NCBI RefSeq assembly: GCF_010894405.1
Contig: NZ_JAAIYA010000039.1
Location: 1 to 64,000 of the forward strand
Length of the DNA: 64,000 nucleotides
Reading direction: 5' to 3'
Origin: Pyxidicoccus caerfyrddinensis
GTDB lineage: Bacteria > Myxococcota > Myxococcia > Myxococcales > Myxococcaceae
The position numbers and the translations under genes are program-made. The first letter of the stretch is position 1, and each line of letters starts with the position of its first letter. Below the pieces are notes generated by a model. That model saw nothing but the letters and a program-made list of their open reading frames with translations, had not been told where the DNA came from and made no database searches. Below are positions 47,468 through 55,845 of the stretch, piece after piece.

Positions 47468-48586
47468 GTGGCTTTGGCACTCACCAGCATGGGCATGCTC
47501 TCCTCCATCGGGCACGATGTCGTTACCGCTTGCGCGGCGCTTCGTGCCGGAATTGTCCGCCCCGCTCCGGTCATCGGCACTGACGTCCTCGACCTCGAAA
47601 GTGGGGAGATGGTCCCGGTCATGGGGCATCCCGTGCGGGGCGTGACCGAGGGGTTCCTCTTCCTGGGACTCTGGATGCGAATGGCCGAGCGCGCGATCCG
47701 GGACCTGCTCACCTATGGCCAGCTCCCCGAGCCGGAGCAGGCCGGGTTCTGGCGCACGTGCGAGCTGATGGTGGTCACCCCCACCCTGGAGCCCGCGCGG
47801 TTTCCGCTCCTCGACGAACCCGTCGACTCCGCGTTCTTGAAGGAGGACTACGCGGGCACGCTGCTGGAGCTGACCGGCCTGTCCATCCCTCTGGAGCGTG
47901 TTCATTCATTCCCTGCCGGGCACGTCGGCGTCGCGACCGCACTGGAGCAGGCGGCACGCATCATCGAGGGCGATCGTGCCGAGCGCTGCCTCATCGTCGC
48001 GGTCGACTCCTACCTGGAGCCCGACACGCTCGACTGGCTGGCGAGCCGACATCGCCTCAAGCACGGCGGCAACCCCGTGGGGCTGATGCCCGGAGAGGCG
48101 GGCATCGCGCTGCTCCTCGAGGCGCCGCGCGCGGTCGAAGCGCGTCGTGGGCACGTCGACGCCTGGGTGCAGGGCATTGCTCTGGCGGACACTGGCAGCC
48201 CTCGAGATGCGAGGAGTGCCCGGCGTGATGGAATCGTGCTCGCGGACACGCTCGCCTCCATGTCTCCAACAAGCCCCTTCCGAGGGGACGTCGTCGCGGA
48301 CCTCAATGGCGAGGAGTGGCGGGCCCGGGAGCTGGGCGGCGCGCTCGCGCGGCTGGGGCCCGGGCTGTCGGATGCCCGGCTGATACTTCCCGCGACCTCT
48401 CTGGGGGATGTCGGCGCCGCCAGTGGCGGTGTCGGCGTATGCCTCGCGGCGCGCGCCTTCGCTCGGGGATATGCGCGCACGAATGAGAGCATCGTCATGT
48501 CGCTCGCGGAGACAGGACGAGTGGCGGCAATCCGGCTCGGTCATCCCGACACACCGGGTGCCGCGCGGCAGAGAACACTGGGCTGA
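47468..48586 (+). CDS. Ketosynthase-fold protein lacking the catalytic cysteine
   Basis: 372 residues from a GTG start with AAGGGGAG upstream. ALTSMGMLSSIGHDVVTACA opens the thiolase fold; GLMPGEAGIALLLEAPRAV is the conserved GEGA-like strand; LPATSLGDVGAASGGVGVCL matches the NxxxGHxxAxxG region with the catalytic residues lost. At the nucleophile position the sequence is VHSFPAGHVGVATALEQAA: no cysteine. So it keeps the fold but probably not the chemistry. Thiolase-like proteins of this sort occur in type VI effector modules. The AHH toxin gene follows after 10 bases. Confidence 0.75.
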   Translation: MALALTSMGMLSSIGHDVVTACAALRAGIVRPAPVIGTDVLDLESGEMVPVMGHPVRGVTEGFLFLGLWMRMAERAIRDLLTYGQLPEPEQAGFWRTCELMVVTPTLEPARFPLLDEPVDSAFLKEDYAGTLLELTGLSIPLERVHSFPAGHVGVATALEQAARIIEGDRAERCLIVAVDSYLEPDTLDWLASRHRLKHGGNPVGLMPGEAGIALLLEAPRAVEARRGHVDAWVQGIALADTGSPRDARSARRDGIVLADTLASMSPTSPFRGDVVADLNGEEWRARELGGALARLGPGLSDARLILPATSLGDVGAASGGVGVCLAARAFARGYARTNESIVMSLAETGRVAAIRLGHPDTPGAARQRTLG

Positions 48587-48596
48587 GGAAGGCACC

Positions 48597-49466
48597 ATGG
48601 CGGGCAATCACGTCAAGAAGGACGACTTCAAGGCGCTCCATCAACCGAAAGGTGGCGAGGGCGGCAAGGGTTGCCTCTGGTCCTGGAACACCAAGTACGA
48701 GGTCGGCCACCAGTGCTCCTATCGCTGGCACGCAAGAGAGCACGCGCTCGCTGATGGCAAGCTCTACAACTTCCCCGCCTACAAGAGCCTCTGCGTCGAC
48801 CAGGCGCCGGGTCCGAGCGACGTGTTCGTCACCGCCGCGTATCGGGGGCCGAAGGCAGTAGCGCCTTCGAACAACTACGCCCTGCGCAACAACTTCCCCT
48901 ACAAGAAGCGGCCTCGTCCGGGACAATGGGATGTCACGCTGCACCGCAACTTCACGGAGAGCTGGACGCGCCCGTACTGGCACAACGCTCACCACGTCAT
49001 CCCGAGGTCCGTGCTCCACGACGAGCTCGTCGAGGCTGGCAAGGAGGATCCCCGCATCACGGTCATGATCATCCAGGGGCTGTTGAAGGCGGGGTACAAC
49101 CTCAACGACAAGCACAACCTCATCATCCTCCCCATGGACCGGGCCGTGGCCGCCTCGCTGGGGCTTCCCCGCCATCTCCTGGGTGACGAGGCGGAGGAAC
49201 ACGAGCCGCTCCAGGGCCGACAGGTCGCCGACCATCCCGACTACTCCCGAAGGGTGCGATTCATGCTCCGGCCGGTGATCAATCAGTACAAGCGACTGGT
49301 CAAGCAGAAGCTCAGCGAGGCGCACCCGTCCCCCCCCGACGCGCTCGCGAAGGAGCAGGTCGAGCGCATCTCGGAGACGATCTACAAGGCGATCGCCAAG
49401 GCCGGCCCCTTCATGAAGGGGAAGTCACTGGACGAGTTGCGGTTCGGGGGGCTGGGTGGGAGGTGA
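48597..49466 (+). CDS. AHH-family nuclease toxin
   Basis: 289 residues. YWHNAHHVIPRSVLHDELVE near residue 130 is the AHH motif of an HNH/Endo VII superfamily nuclease; KHNLIILPMDRAVAASLGLP continues the metal-finger fold. No signal peptide or membrane segment is present, so delivery differs from the SitA-like toxin at 5 kb. The N-terminal 120 residues contain scattered Cys/His (CLWSW, QCSYRWHAREH). A good GAGGAAGG site precedes the ATG. It sits between a ketosynthase-like gene and two immunity genes. Confidence 0.82.
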   Translation: MAGNHVKKDDFKALHQPKGGEGGKGCLWSWNTKYEVGHQCSYRWHAREHALADGKLYNFPAYKSLCVDQAPGPSDVFVTAAYRGPKAVAPSNNYALRNNFPYKKRPRPGQWDVTLHRNFTESWTRPYWHNAHHVIPRSVLHDELVEAGKEDPRITVMIIQGLLKAGYNLNDKHNLIILPMDRAVAASLGLPRHLLGDEAEEHEPLQGRQVADHPDYSRRVRFMLRPVINQYKRLVKQKLSEAHPSPPDALAKEQVERISETIYKAIAKAGPFMKGKSLDELRFGGLGGR

Positions 49467-49470
49467 CCGG

Positions 49471-50055
49471 ATGCAGTACTTCGAGGTCGACACGCTGGGG
49501 GACGAGCAGGACAAGTCGCTCGTCTTCATCGACCGGGAGCCCGAGGGGCTCGATGGCTTCGGCTTCCGGCTCGCGGAGGGAGACCCCACCGATGACATCT
49601 ACCCGGCGGATGCCCGCATCTACCTGGACCCCTACAACCCGGGGCTGAAGCTCACCACCCTGCTGGGCAACTCCATCGGATATCTGATCGTCCATGCCGC
49701 TTTCGTGGAGCGGCTGCGGAGCCACGACATGACCTCCGTCGAGCTCCGGCCGGTGTCCATCTACAACCAGCGGCGGCGCCTTCACAGCAAGGACTACTGG
49801 ATTGTCAATCCGCTCCGGCTCATCGACTGCCTCGACCGGAAGGCGAGCCGCATCCAGTACGCGTCCTCGGATCCGACGCAGATTGTGGGCATCGACGAGC
49901 TCGTCTTCGACAGCAAGCGCCTGGAGGGCGCGCCGGACATGTTTCGCATTCCGGAGCAACGCATGAGCTACTTCATCAGCGAGCGCATCATCCGTGACAT
50001 CCAGGGGCGGGGCTTCGACAACCTCTTCCTACGGGAGATCCACCAGCAGCCCTGA
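49471..50055 (+). CDS. Imm11 (DUF1629) family immunity protein
   Basis: 194 residues, ATG at 49471 with GGGAGG before it, 4 bases after the toxin stop. MQYFEVDTLGDEQDKSLVFI, DARIYLDPYNPGLKLTTLLG and YNQRRRLHSKDYWIVNPLRL match the Imm11 fold also seen in the immunity protein at 3.5-4.8 kb. It is the probable antidote to the AHH nuclease directly upstream. Confidence 0.78.
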   Translation: MQYFEVDTLGDEQDKSLVFIDREPEGLDGFGFRLAEGDPTDDIYPADARIYLDPYNPGLKLTTLLGNSIGYLIVHAAFVERLRSHDMTSVELRPVSIYNQRRRLHSKDYWIVNPLRLIDCLDRKASRIQYASSDPTQIVGIDELVFDSKRLEGAPDMFRIPEQRMSYFISERIIRDIQGRGFDNLFLREIHQQP

Positions 50056-50067
50056 GCCAGGTCCGCC

Positions 50068-50838
50068 ATGCGTTCGCGATTCCTCCCTGTCATCTTGTCG
50101 AATGCGGACGTGGACCTCAGCCGCCTCGTGCCGCGACTGGTGGGCACCACGCCAGTCGTAGGGTGGGCCTTCGAGCGGGTGTGCCGCTACTACCGGGCAC
50201 GCGGGTGCGCGGCCTTCTTCCTGACCGGTCGCGCGGAGAGCCTCCATCGCGACCTGCAGCGGAGCGGAGCGGCACACGCCTACTTTGTAGCGCACGCCCC
50301 GGATGGAGACACGCTCACCAGCCGCGCGGACCCGTTCTTCGATGCGATCGCATGCGGTGACGAGGCCGGAGCGCGGAGCATCGCGCGGCACTCCCCAAGA
50401 GAGGCCCGACCCGGCCAGGAGCACCTCGAGGACTTCCTCTATGTGCGGTTGCTCATGCAGCGCTTCTTCCTCGGCGCCACCGATGCAGAGGTCGGGAGTT
50501 GCCTGGCGAAGTTCGAAGCGGCGGTCGCCGAGGGCCCACCGAGCGAACGCCTCGAGGTATGCCGCGCCCTGCTCACGGGGGATGGTGAGGCGTTCCATGC
50601 AGCCTTCCTCACGCTGATTGATGCGCACCGGGCCTGGTACGAGACCGGCCTCCAGAAGGGAAGGATTCCGGAGGAGGTGTGGGCGATTGACGGGTGCATG
50701 TTCATCGAGGGCCTCGCGCTCCTGCGGCTCGCCCGGGCCGCGCGGCTCTCCATCGCCGAGGAGTACCCGCTGATTCCGTCGCTCGCGCTGGCAACGCCCC
50801 GTGTCTCCCATGAACCCGGGTCCTGGCGCACGCCCTAG
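50068..50838 (+). CDS. Imm49 family immunity-type protein
   Basis: 256 residues, all helical. The middle, DFLYVRLLMQRFFLGATDAE followed by CRALLTGDGEAFHAAFLTLI and DAHRAWYE, fits the Imm49 family of toxin antidotes. It begins 12 bases after the Imm11 gene on the same strand, so the toxin gene is followed by two different immunity-type genes. Whether both act on the AHH toxin, or one protects against a lost or foreign toxin, is not clear. Confidence 0.7.
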   Translation: MRSRFLPVILSNADVDLSRLVPRLVGTTPVVGWAFERVCRYYRARGCAAFFLTGRAESLHRDLQRSGAAHAYFVAHAPDGDTLTSRADPFFDAIACGDEAGARSIARHSPREARPGQEHLEDFLYVRLLMQRFFLGATDAEVGSCLAKFEAAVAEGPPSERLEVCRALLTGDGEAFHAAFLTLIDAHRAWYETGLQKGRIPEEVWAIDGCMFIEGLALLRLARAARLSIAEEYPLIPSLALATPRVSHEPGSWRTP

Positions 50839-50854
50839 GAGCCGGCGGATCAGT

Positions 50855-51457
50855 TCACGGCGCGGGGAGCTCGCGCGGGTGGAACTCCGGGGCGAACTGG
50901 TCCTGACCGGGCGCTGATACGAATGGCAATCGGGCCAGCCGCTTTCCAGCAAAACCTTCCAGGATGAGGGCGGTGAACGTGCGTGCCAGCTTCACCAACC
51001 TCGGGGGGGCCCCCGAAGGGGCTCGGTGATCCAGCGCATAGAGCGCGCACTCGTCTCCGTCTGTCACTTCCGACGGCAGGAAGAACAGCTCCGCGCTGCG
51101 ATTGCTGATGACGCGGGGAATCGGCGGGGCACCCAGGACCACGTACCCGATGTGGATGGCCTTCTCTTCCAGCGACTGGCGGGTTCCGCCACTGGCGTCC
51201 ACCAAGGTGGTGAGCCGAGCGCGAATGTCGCGAGGAGAATCGAAGAAGCCCTTGGCATGCCATGGGACCCACAGCTCGAGCAGGTCGCCGAAGCGTCCCG
51301 GGCCTACCTCGGTGCAGAAACTGCGATAGCTCTCCGGGAACCGGACCTTCAGCCGCGCTTCCGTCTTGGCGATGTCCGCTTCGACCGGCAGTCGCGCTGG
51401 AGGAGCGCCAGTGTTGGCGATGCCCTGCTGTTCCAGCCGGTCTTGCCAGGTGGTCAC
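50855..51457 (-). CDS. SMI1/KNR4 (SUKH) family immunity-type protein
   Basis: 200 residues. DIAKTEARLKVRFPESYRSF, then CTEVGPGRFGDLLELW, is the SUKH signature (acidic helix, FP-x-x-Y, and the G-x-x-G...W pattern). SUKH proteins commonly neutralise nuclease toxins. I chose the GTG at 51457, which has GGAGG nine bases upstream; a GTG at 51511 is an alternative. It is convergent with the Imm49 gene, 16 bases apart. Confidence 0.75.
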   Translation of the reverse strand: MTTWQDRLEQQGIANTGAPPARLPVEADIAKTEARLKVRFPESYRSFCTEVGPGRFGDLLELWVPWHAKGFFDSPRDIRARLTTLVDASGGTRQSLEEKAIHIGYVVLGAPPIPRVISNRSAELFFLPSEVTDGDECALYALDHRAPSGAPPRLVKLARTFTALILEGFAGKRLARLPFVSAPGQDQFAPEFHPRELPAP

Positions 51458-51736
51458 GCTCACGCGCCTCCGTTGCCGGAGCAAAGCTCCAACCTCTTCG
51501 CGTCTTATCACCCGCGGAGTTGCGTCGTCGCCAACCTGCAGTTCCCGCCTGGGATACAGCCTGGGGGGCCCGTCAGCGGCCCTCCTCGCCCCCTCGCCTC
51601 CAGCCCTCCCCCCGCAACAGGACTTCCCTCATTCCTGAACTCCTCGGCGGGCGTGTTCGTACGCCCGCGTTTCAGGGGAGGCCGCGCCCGGGTGAAAGCC
51701 CCATGCGCGACGGGCTCCCGCGCCTCATCCCGGTCC

Positions 51737-52597
51737 CTATTCCACCACCCGCGCCGACTGGCCGAAGGCGTTGCCCACCTGCAGGATGAGCGTGTTGTAC
51801 TTCTCGTTCTCCTCCCGGCTCGCCTTGCTGGCCTTGGCCGCGTAGACGCCCACCAGCTCACTGACCGCGGGGCCGTAGGACTTCTGCAGTGCGACCTGCT
51901 CGTCCGAGGTGCTCGCACGCTGATAGCGCCGGTAGATGTCCTTCAAGGGGGCCGTCTTCGCCTCCAGCTCCGCATCGGCAAAGGTCGGCAGCGGAGGCGC
52001 CTGGGGGAAGTGACGCTGCGCGGGCGGCGCGTCCTTCCGGTTCCTGGCGGAGAGGTCGGGTTTGCCCTCGCCGGATTCGACGTAGCGGATGAAGTCATCC
52101 TTGGCGAACACCTTGCCCTGGATGTTGCCCTTCGAGTCCCGGCCTACCCTGAGCTCGTGGGGGAAGTCCTCGTGGACGCCGTAGCTCCAGGTCTTGTCGA
52201 TGAACAGCTCGTCGCTGAGCACGAAGGGGCCCTTGAACTCGACGCCGTCGATGTTGACGGCCTGCTCGCCGGGACGGAAGCCTCGCGCCGTGGTGGCATT
52301 GGTGGCGTAGACCTCATTGACGACGACGTACGGACTGAAGGTCGGGTTGATGAGCCCGCCGCGAGCACCGGCATACACCAGGAACTGGAGCTTGCCTGTC
52401 GTGGCGGACTCCATCGTGTGCAGCCCCGCGCGCAAGGAGAGCTCCTTCGCGTCGTGAGGCGGGATGTCGTAGGCAGTCCCATCGATGGCGACGTGAAGGG
52501 GCGCGGCCGTGGGGTTGTCGATGGAGAAGCCCACGCTGTTTTTCGAGCATCCACCTACGCCCACCAGGATGCAGAGCACTGCCAGAACCTTGTTCAT
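51737..52597 (-). CDS. Hypothetical lipoprotein
   Basis: 286 residues with a lipoprotein signal (MNKVLAVLCILVGVGGC, Cys17). The first part, SVGFSIDNPTAAPLHVAIDG then YDIPPHDAKELSLRAGLHTM, looks like a small beta domain. The middle has FKGPFVLSDELFIDKTWSYG, and the C-terminal 80 residues are helical. I recognise no named family. A possible hairpin (GCGGGCGT/ACGCCCGC, 51647-51668) lies downstream. Confidence 0.6.
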   Translation of the reverse strand: MNKVLAVLCILVGVGGCSKNSVGFSIDNPTAAPLHVAIDGTAYDIPPHDAKELSLRAGLHTMESATTGKLQFLVYAGARGGLINPTFSPYVVVNEVYATNATTARGFRPGEQAVNIDGVEFKGPFVLSDELFIDKTWSYGVHEDFPHELRVGRDSKGNIQGKVFAKDDFIRYVESGEGKPDLSARNRKDAPPAQRHFPQAPPLPTFADAELEAKTAPLKDIYRRYQRASTSDEQVALQKSYGPAVSELVGVYAAKASKASREENEKYNTLILQVGNAFGQSARVVE

Positions 52598-52695
52598 GGC
52601 CCGGCTTGCTAGCACGACATGCGCTGCGCCCGGCTGCCCGAGGGAGATTTCCCTCGGGGAACCGCCGGGGCCCCGAGGGAAATGACCAAGGTGTA

Positions 52696-54462
52696 TCAGT
52701 CCTTCGTGCAGACGACGTCGTCGAGCAGGAGGTGATCGCGTGCGGCCTCGCTGCGGCTCGGATAGAAGAACAGGCGCCAGTCGTGCACGTTGCCGGTGAA
52801 GCGGAAGAACACCGGCTGCCACTCGTCGCTGTCGACGGCGAGGAAGTCGGTCTGCGGGCTCCAGCCGCCGCTCGAATAGCTGCGATGGCGAATGTTGCCG
52901 TGGCCTCGCACCCGATACGAACAGGAATAGTTGCCGCTCGGGACGTCGAACTTCTCGGAAGAGAAGCGCTCGGCCACCTGGATGGGGACAACGAACTGCA
53001 GCGCCGTCGAGCCGCCGTGCACCGCGTTCGTGTAGTGCACGAGGCGCGAGGGCTTGATCTCAGTGCCCGGGTCGGAGACGCCGTTGTCGATGCCGTACCA
53101 GTAGTCGGGGATGTAATAGTCCCCGTAGTACGGGATGTAGTACGTGTCCCAGGCTTCGAAGCCACCGTTGCGGATGATGTTCGAGGAGTGCGCGGCGGAA
53201 ACGCAGCGCCGGGTTGCCGGGTCGCAGGCAGGAAGCGCACCGAGGCAGTCGTAGGTGGTGAAGCAGGCCCCTTCGGCCAGCTCGCACACGCCGCTCGTGG
53301 GGTTGCAGGTGGTTGCCGGGTTGCTGCAGGTGACGCCAGCGCAGGGGTCGCCCTCAACGCACAGATGCGTGGCGGATTCGCAGACCGGCGTCTCCGGGGT
53401 CCCCGCGCAATCCGCGTGACGGGTGCAGCGCCCCTCGGCGACAACACAGGTGTTGGTCTCGTCGCAGGCCTGCCACTCGCTGCAGTCCGCGGCGTCGTTG
53501 CAACGACCGGAGAGCGGCTCGCAGGCGGCGGTGGCATTCACGCAACGCTCCCAGGCCTCGCAACTGACCTGATCACACGGCTCGGCGGCCCGCACGCAGC
53601 GCACGTCGTCGATGAGCAGATGCTCGCCGCTGGTATTCCGGACGCTGAAGATGAGCTCGAAGGTGTCGAAGACGTCGGCGGCGAGGTTGAAGTTGTACGC
53701 CAGCTTCTTCCACGCCGCGGTGTCGACCGTGGTGTAGGCCGAGTAGGTGGAGTAGTCGTCGTCGAAGAAGGCGTTTCGAACGTCACCGGTGCCCCGCACC
53801 TGGTAGGTGCAGGAGTAGCGGCCGGCGGGCATCGACTTCGCCAGGGTGCTGAAGCGCTTGTGCGCGGTCGAAGCGTTGGCCAGGCGAACCGCGTTCACGC
53901 CTTCGAAGGCATTCGTCGTCACCTTCTGCACCCCGTCGGTGGAGATGTTCGACGTGCTCCCGAACCACTTCTCCGGAAGCGCAGCGGGCCATTCTTCGAA
54001 GCCCCAGTTTTCGATGACGCTCACCTCGGGCTGCTCGCCCGCGTCCGGCGTCTCGGCTCCCGCGTCCGGCGTCTCGGCTCCCGCGTCCGGCGTCTCGTTT
54101 CCAGCGTCCGGCGTCTCGTTTCCAGCGTCCGGCGTCTCGACTCCCGCGTCAGGCGTCGCCTCGCCCGCATCCGGTGTCTCGACTCCCGCGTCCGGAGTCT
54201 CGTTTCCAGCGTCCGGCGGCTCGACGGCCGCGTCCGGTGTCTCGTCGCCCGCGTCCGGCGTCTCGACTCCCGCATCCGGCGTCTCGACTCCCGCGTCCGG
54301 CGTCTCGACGGCCGCGTCCGGTGTCTCTTCGCCTGCATCCGGCGTCTTCACGCCCGCATCCAACAGGGTCTGGCCGGCATCAGGGGTCACCTCGGGATCC
54401 GAATCACCGCAGGCGACCACCAGGACCAGCAACGAAGCCAGATACACTCGAAACAACGTCAC
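52696..54462 (-). CDS. Large lipoprotein with PDAG repeat linker and two ligand-binding-like domains
   Basis: 588 residues from a GTG start with GGAGG seven bases upstream. Lipoprotein signal LASLLVLVVAC. Residues 25-145 are about 16 copies of a seven-residue repeat (TPDAGVE and variants). Two jelly-roll-like domains follow, NWGFEEWPAALPEKWFGSTS and NGGFEAWDTYYIPYYGDYYI, each ending in a similar strand (HLLIDDVRC; HLLLDDVVC). Between them is a Cys-rich region of about 120 residues with regularly spaced cysteines. It likely binds carbohydrate or protein at the cell surface. Confidence 0.72.
   Translation of the reverse strand: MTLFRVYLASLLVLVVACGDSDPEVTPDAGQTLLDAGVKTPDAGEETPDAAVETPDAGVETPDAGVETPDAGDETPDAAVEPPDAGNETPDAGVETPDAGEATPDAGVETPDAGNETPDAGNETPDAGAETPDAGAETPDAGEQPEVSVIENWGFEEWPAALPEKWFGSTSNISTDGVQKVTTNAFEGVNAVRLANASTAHKRFSTLAKSMPAGRYSCTYQVRGTGDVRNAFFDDDYSTYSAYTTVDTAAWKKLAYNFNLAADVFDTFELIFSVRNTSGEHLLIDDVRCVRAAEPCDQVSCEAWERCVNATAACEPLSGRCNDAADCSEWQACDETNTCVVAEGRCTRHADCAGTPETPVCESATHLCVEGDPCAGVTCSNPATTCNPTSGVCELAEGACFTTYDCLGALPACDPATRRCVSAAHSSNIIRNGGFEAWDTYYIPYYGDYYIPDYWYGIDNGVSDPGTEIKPSRLVHYTNAVHGGSTALQFVVPIQVAERFSSEKFDVPSGNYSCSYRVRGHGNIRHRSYSSGGWSPQTDFLAVDSDEWQPVFFRFTGNVHDWRLFFYPSRSEAARDHLLLDDVVCTKD
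54020..54370. repeat. 21-bp tandem repeats coding the PDAG linker
   Basis: About 16 imperfect 21-base units (GCGTCCGGCGTCTCG-type on the plus strand) encode TPDAGVE-like heptads within the lipoprotein gene. Unit number may vary between strains by slippage. Confidence 0.8.
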
Positions 54463-54707
54463 AACGAGCCTCCGTTTTCCAGCAATGGGCCTCTCGTACC
54501 ACACTCTTGATACAAGCGCGGACTGCGCTCGGAACGAACGGCGCTCGTGCTGGACGGGTCGTGGTGTTCCCGCAATGGGCTTCCGCTCGCGAGAAATCCG
54601 CACCGTGAGCATCGCCGCGTCAGCACCTCGGGTACTAGTGCAACTCACGCGCGCTCCCTAGTATCCGCAGCGGCTGGAGCACCAGCCGCCTCGAGAGGGA
54701 GCACATC

Positions 54708-55481
54708 ATGAAGCGGTTGCAGGACAAGGTCGCGGTCATCACCGGCGGCGGCAGTGGCATCGGAGCGGCGACGGCCGCGCTCTTCGCCCAGGAGGGCGCC
54801 CGGGTCATGGTGGTGGGCCGAAACGAGGAGAAGCTCCGCAAGACGGTGCAGGCGATCAATCAGGAACACGTCAGCTACACCGTGGCGGATGTCTCCCAGG
54901 TCGAGGACACCCAGCGCTACCTCCGTGAAGCGGTGGAGCGCCACGGCGGGCTCGACATCCTGGTGAGCAACGCGGGCATCCAGGGGGAGTTCCGCCCCAT
55001 CTCCGACATCCCCGTGGAGTCCTTCGACTCGGTGATGGCCATCAACGTGCGCGGTACGTGGCTGGCCATCAAGTACGCGTTCCCCGAGCTGCAGAAGCGC
55101 GGCGGCGGCAGCATCATCCTCACCTCCTCGGCGGGAGGCCTCGGTGGGATGGGAATCTCCTCGCCGTATGTAACCAGCAAGCACGCCGTCGTGGGTCTCG
55201 CTCGCGCGGCCGCGATTGACGGCGCGCCCCACCGCATCCGGGTCAACGCGGTGTGCCCGGGCCCCGTCGACAACGACATGATGACCAATGTGGAGCGGAC
55301 GCTGGGCGCCGGCAACGAGGCCGCGATCCGGGAATGGGTCGCCGGGCGCGTGCCCCTCAAGCGCTTCGCCTCCAACGAGGAGGTCGCCCGGCTGAACCTC
55401 TTCCTCGCCAGCGATGACAGCAGCTACTGCACCGGCGGCGCCTACCCCGTGGATGGTGGCTGGTCCTCCAGCCTGCCCTGA
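54708..55481 (+). CDS. Short-chain dehydrogenase/reductase (SDR)
   Basis: 257 residues. Cofactor motif TGGGSGIGAATA, NAG in LVSNAGIQGEF, catalytic Ser in IILTSSAGGLGG, and Tyr/Lys in PYVTSKHAV; PGPVDNDMM and GGAYPVDGGW close the classical SDR pattern. It oxidises or reduces an alcohol/ketone with NAD(P); the substrate is not evident. Agnostic neighbours give no pathway. Confidence 0.9.
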   Translation: MKRLQDKVAVITGGGSGIGAATAALFAQEGARVMVVGRNEEKLRKTVQAINQEHVSYTVADVSQVEDTQRYLREAVERHGGLDILVSNAGIQGEFRPISDIPVESFDSVMAINVRGTWLAIKYAFPELQKRGGGSIILTSSAGGLGGMGISSPYVTSKHAVVGLARAAAIDGAPHRIRVNAVCPGPVDNDMMTNVERTLGAGNEAAIREWVAGRVPLKRFASNEEVARLNLFLASDDSSYCTGGAYPVDGGWSSSLP

Positions 55482-55845
55482 GCAGCGCGCTCGAGGCGTA
55501 TCCTCATTGCGCCAGGCACTCAGCACGTGCGCTCTGCTGTACGGTGCTCCGGATGTCCGCCGTCACGCGTGGTGTGGTCAGACTCGTCGGGAGCGCCCTG
55601 CTCCTGCTGCTCACGACTGGAGCTTCATCCGGGGTGCAGCGGCTCGCCTTTCGTGAGGTGGGCGTCTCCCGCTCCTTCGAGGCGGAGATCATCACCGAGG
55701 TGTTTCGCGACCGGGTGGGGCACCCGGGGGAGGACGGCGCTCAGGCGTCGCCCTCCCCCGCTTCGTTTCAGGGGGTTTGACCCGAAAGGCGGGCCTCGTC
55801 GCTCTCTTTGCGCGGGCACCTCACCGTTCCTGAAAGGCAACCCTC
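55482..55845. other. Interval with a doubtful small secreted ORF and a hairpin repeat
   Basis: An ORF at 55553-55780 (ATG, 75 codons) starts with a hydrophobic leader (VVRLVGSALLLLLTTGASSG), but its end runs through the hairpin repeat at 55726-55760, so it is either very short or truncated. Apart from the repeat nothing else is recognisable. Confidence 0.35.
55726..55760. repeat. Hairpin repeat, copy 1 (upstream of chitinase gene)
   Basis: An imperfect hairpin (GGGGGAGG...CCTCCCCC arms with an inner C-rich stem). 33 bases (55728-55760) are identical to copy 2 at 57721-57753, in the same orientation. It may be a terminator or a dispersed palindromic element. Confidence 0.75.

Noticed and set aside
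54020-54370. CRISPR-like array
   Set aside because: The repeats are contiguous 21-base coding units without spacers and keep a reading frame. I saw no CRISPR array or cas gene in the window.
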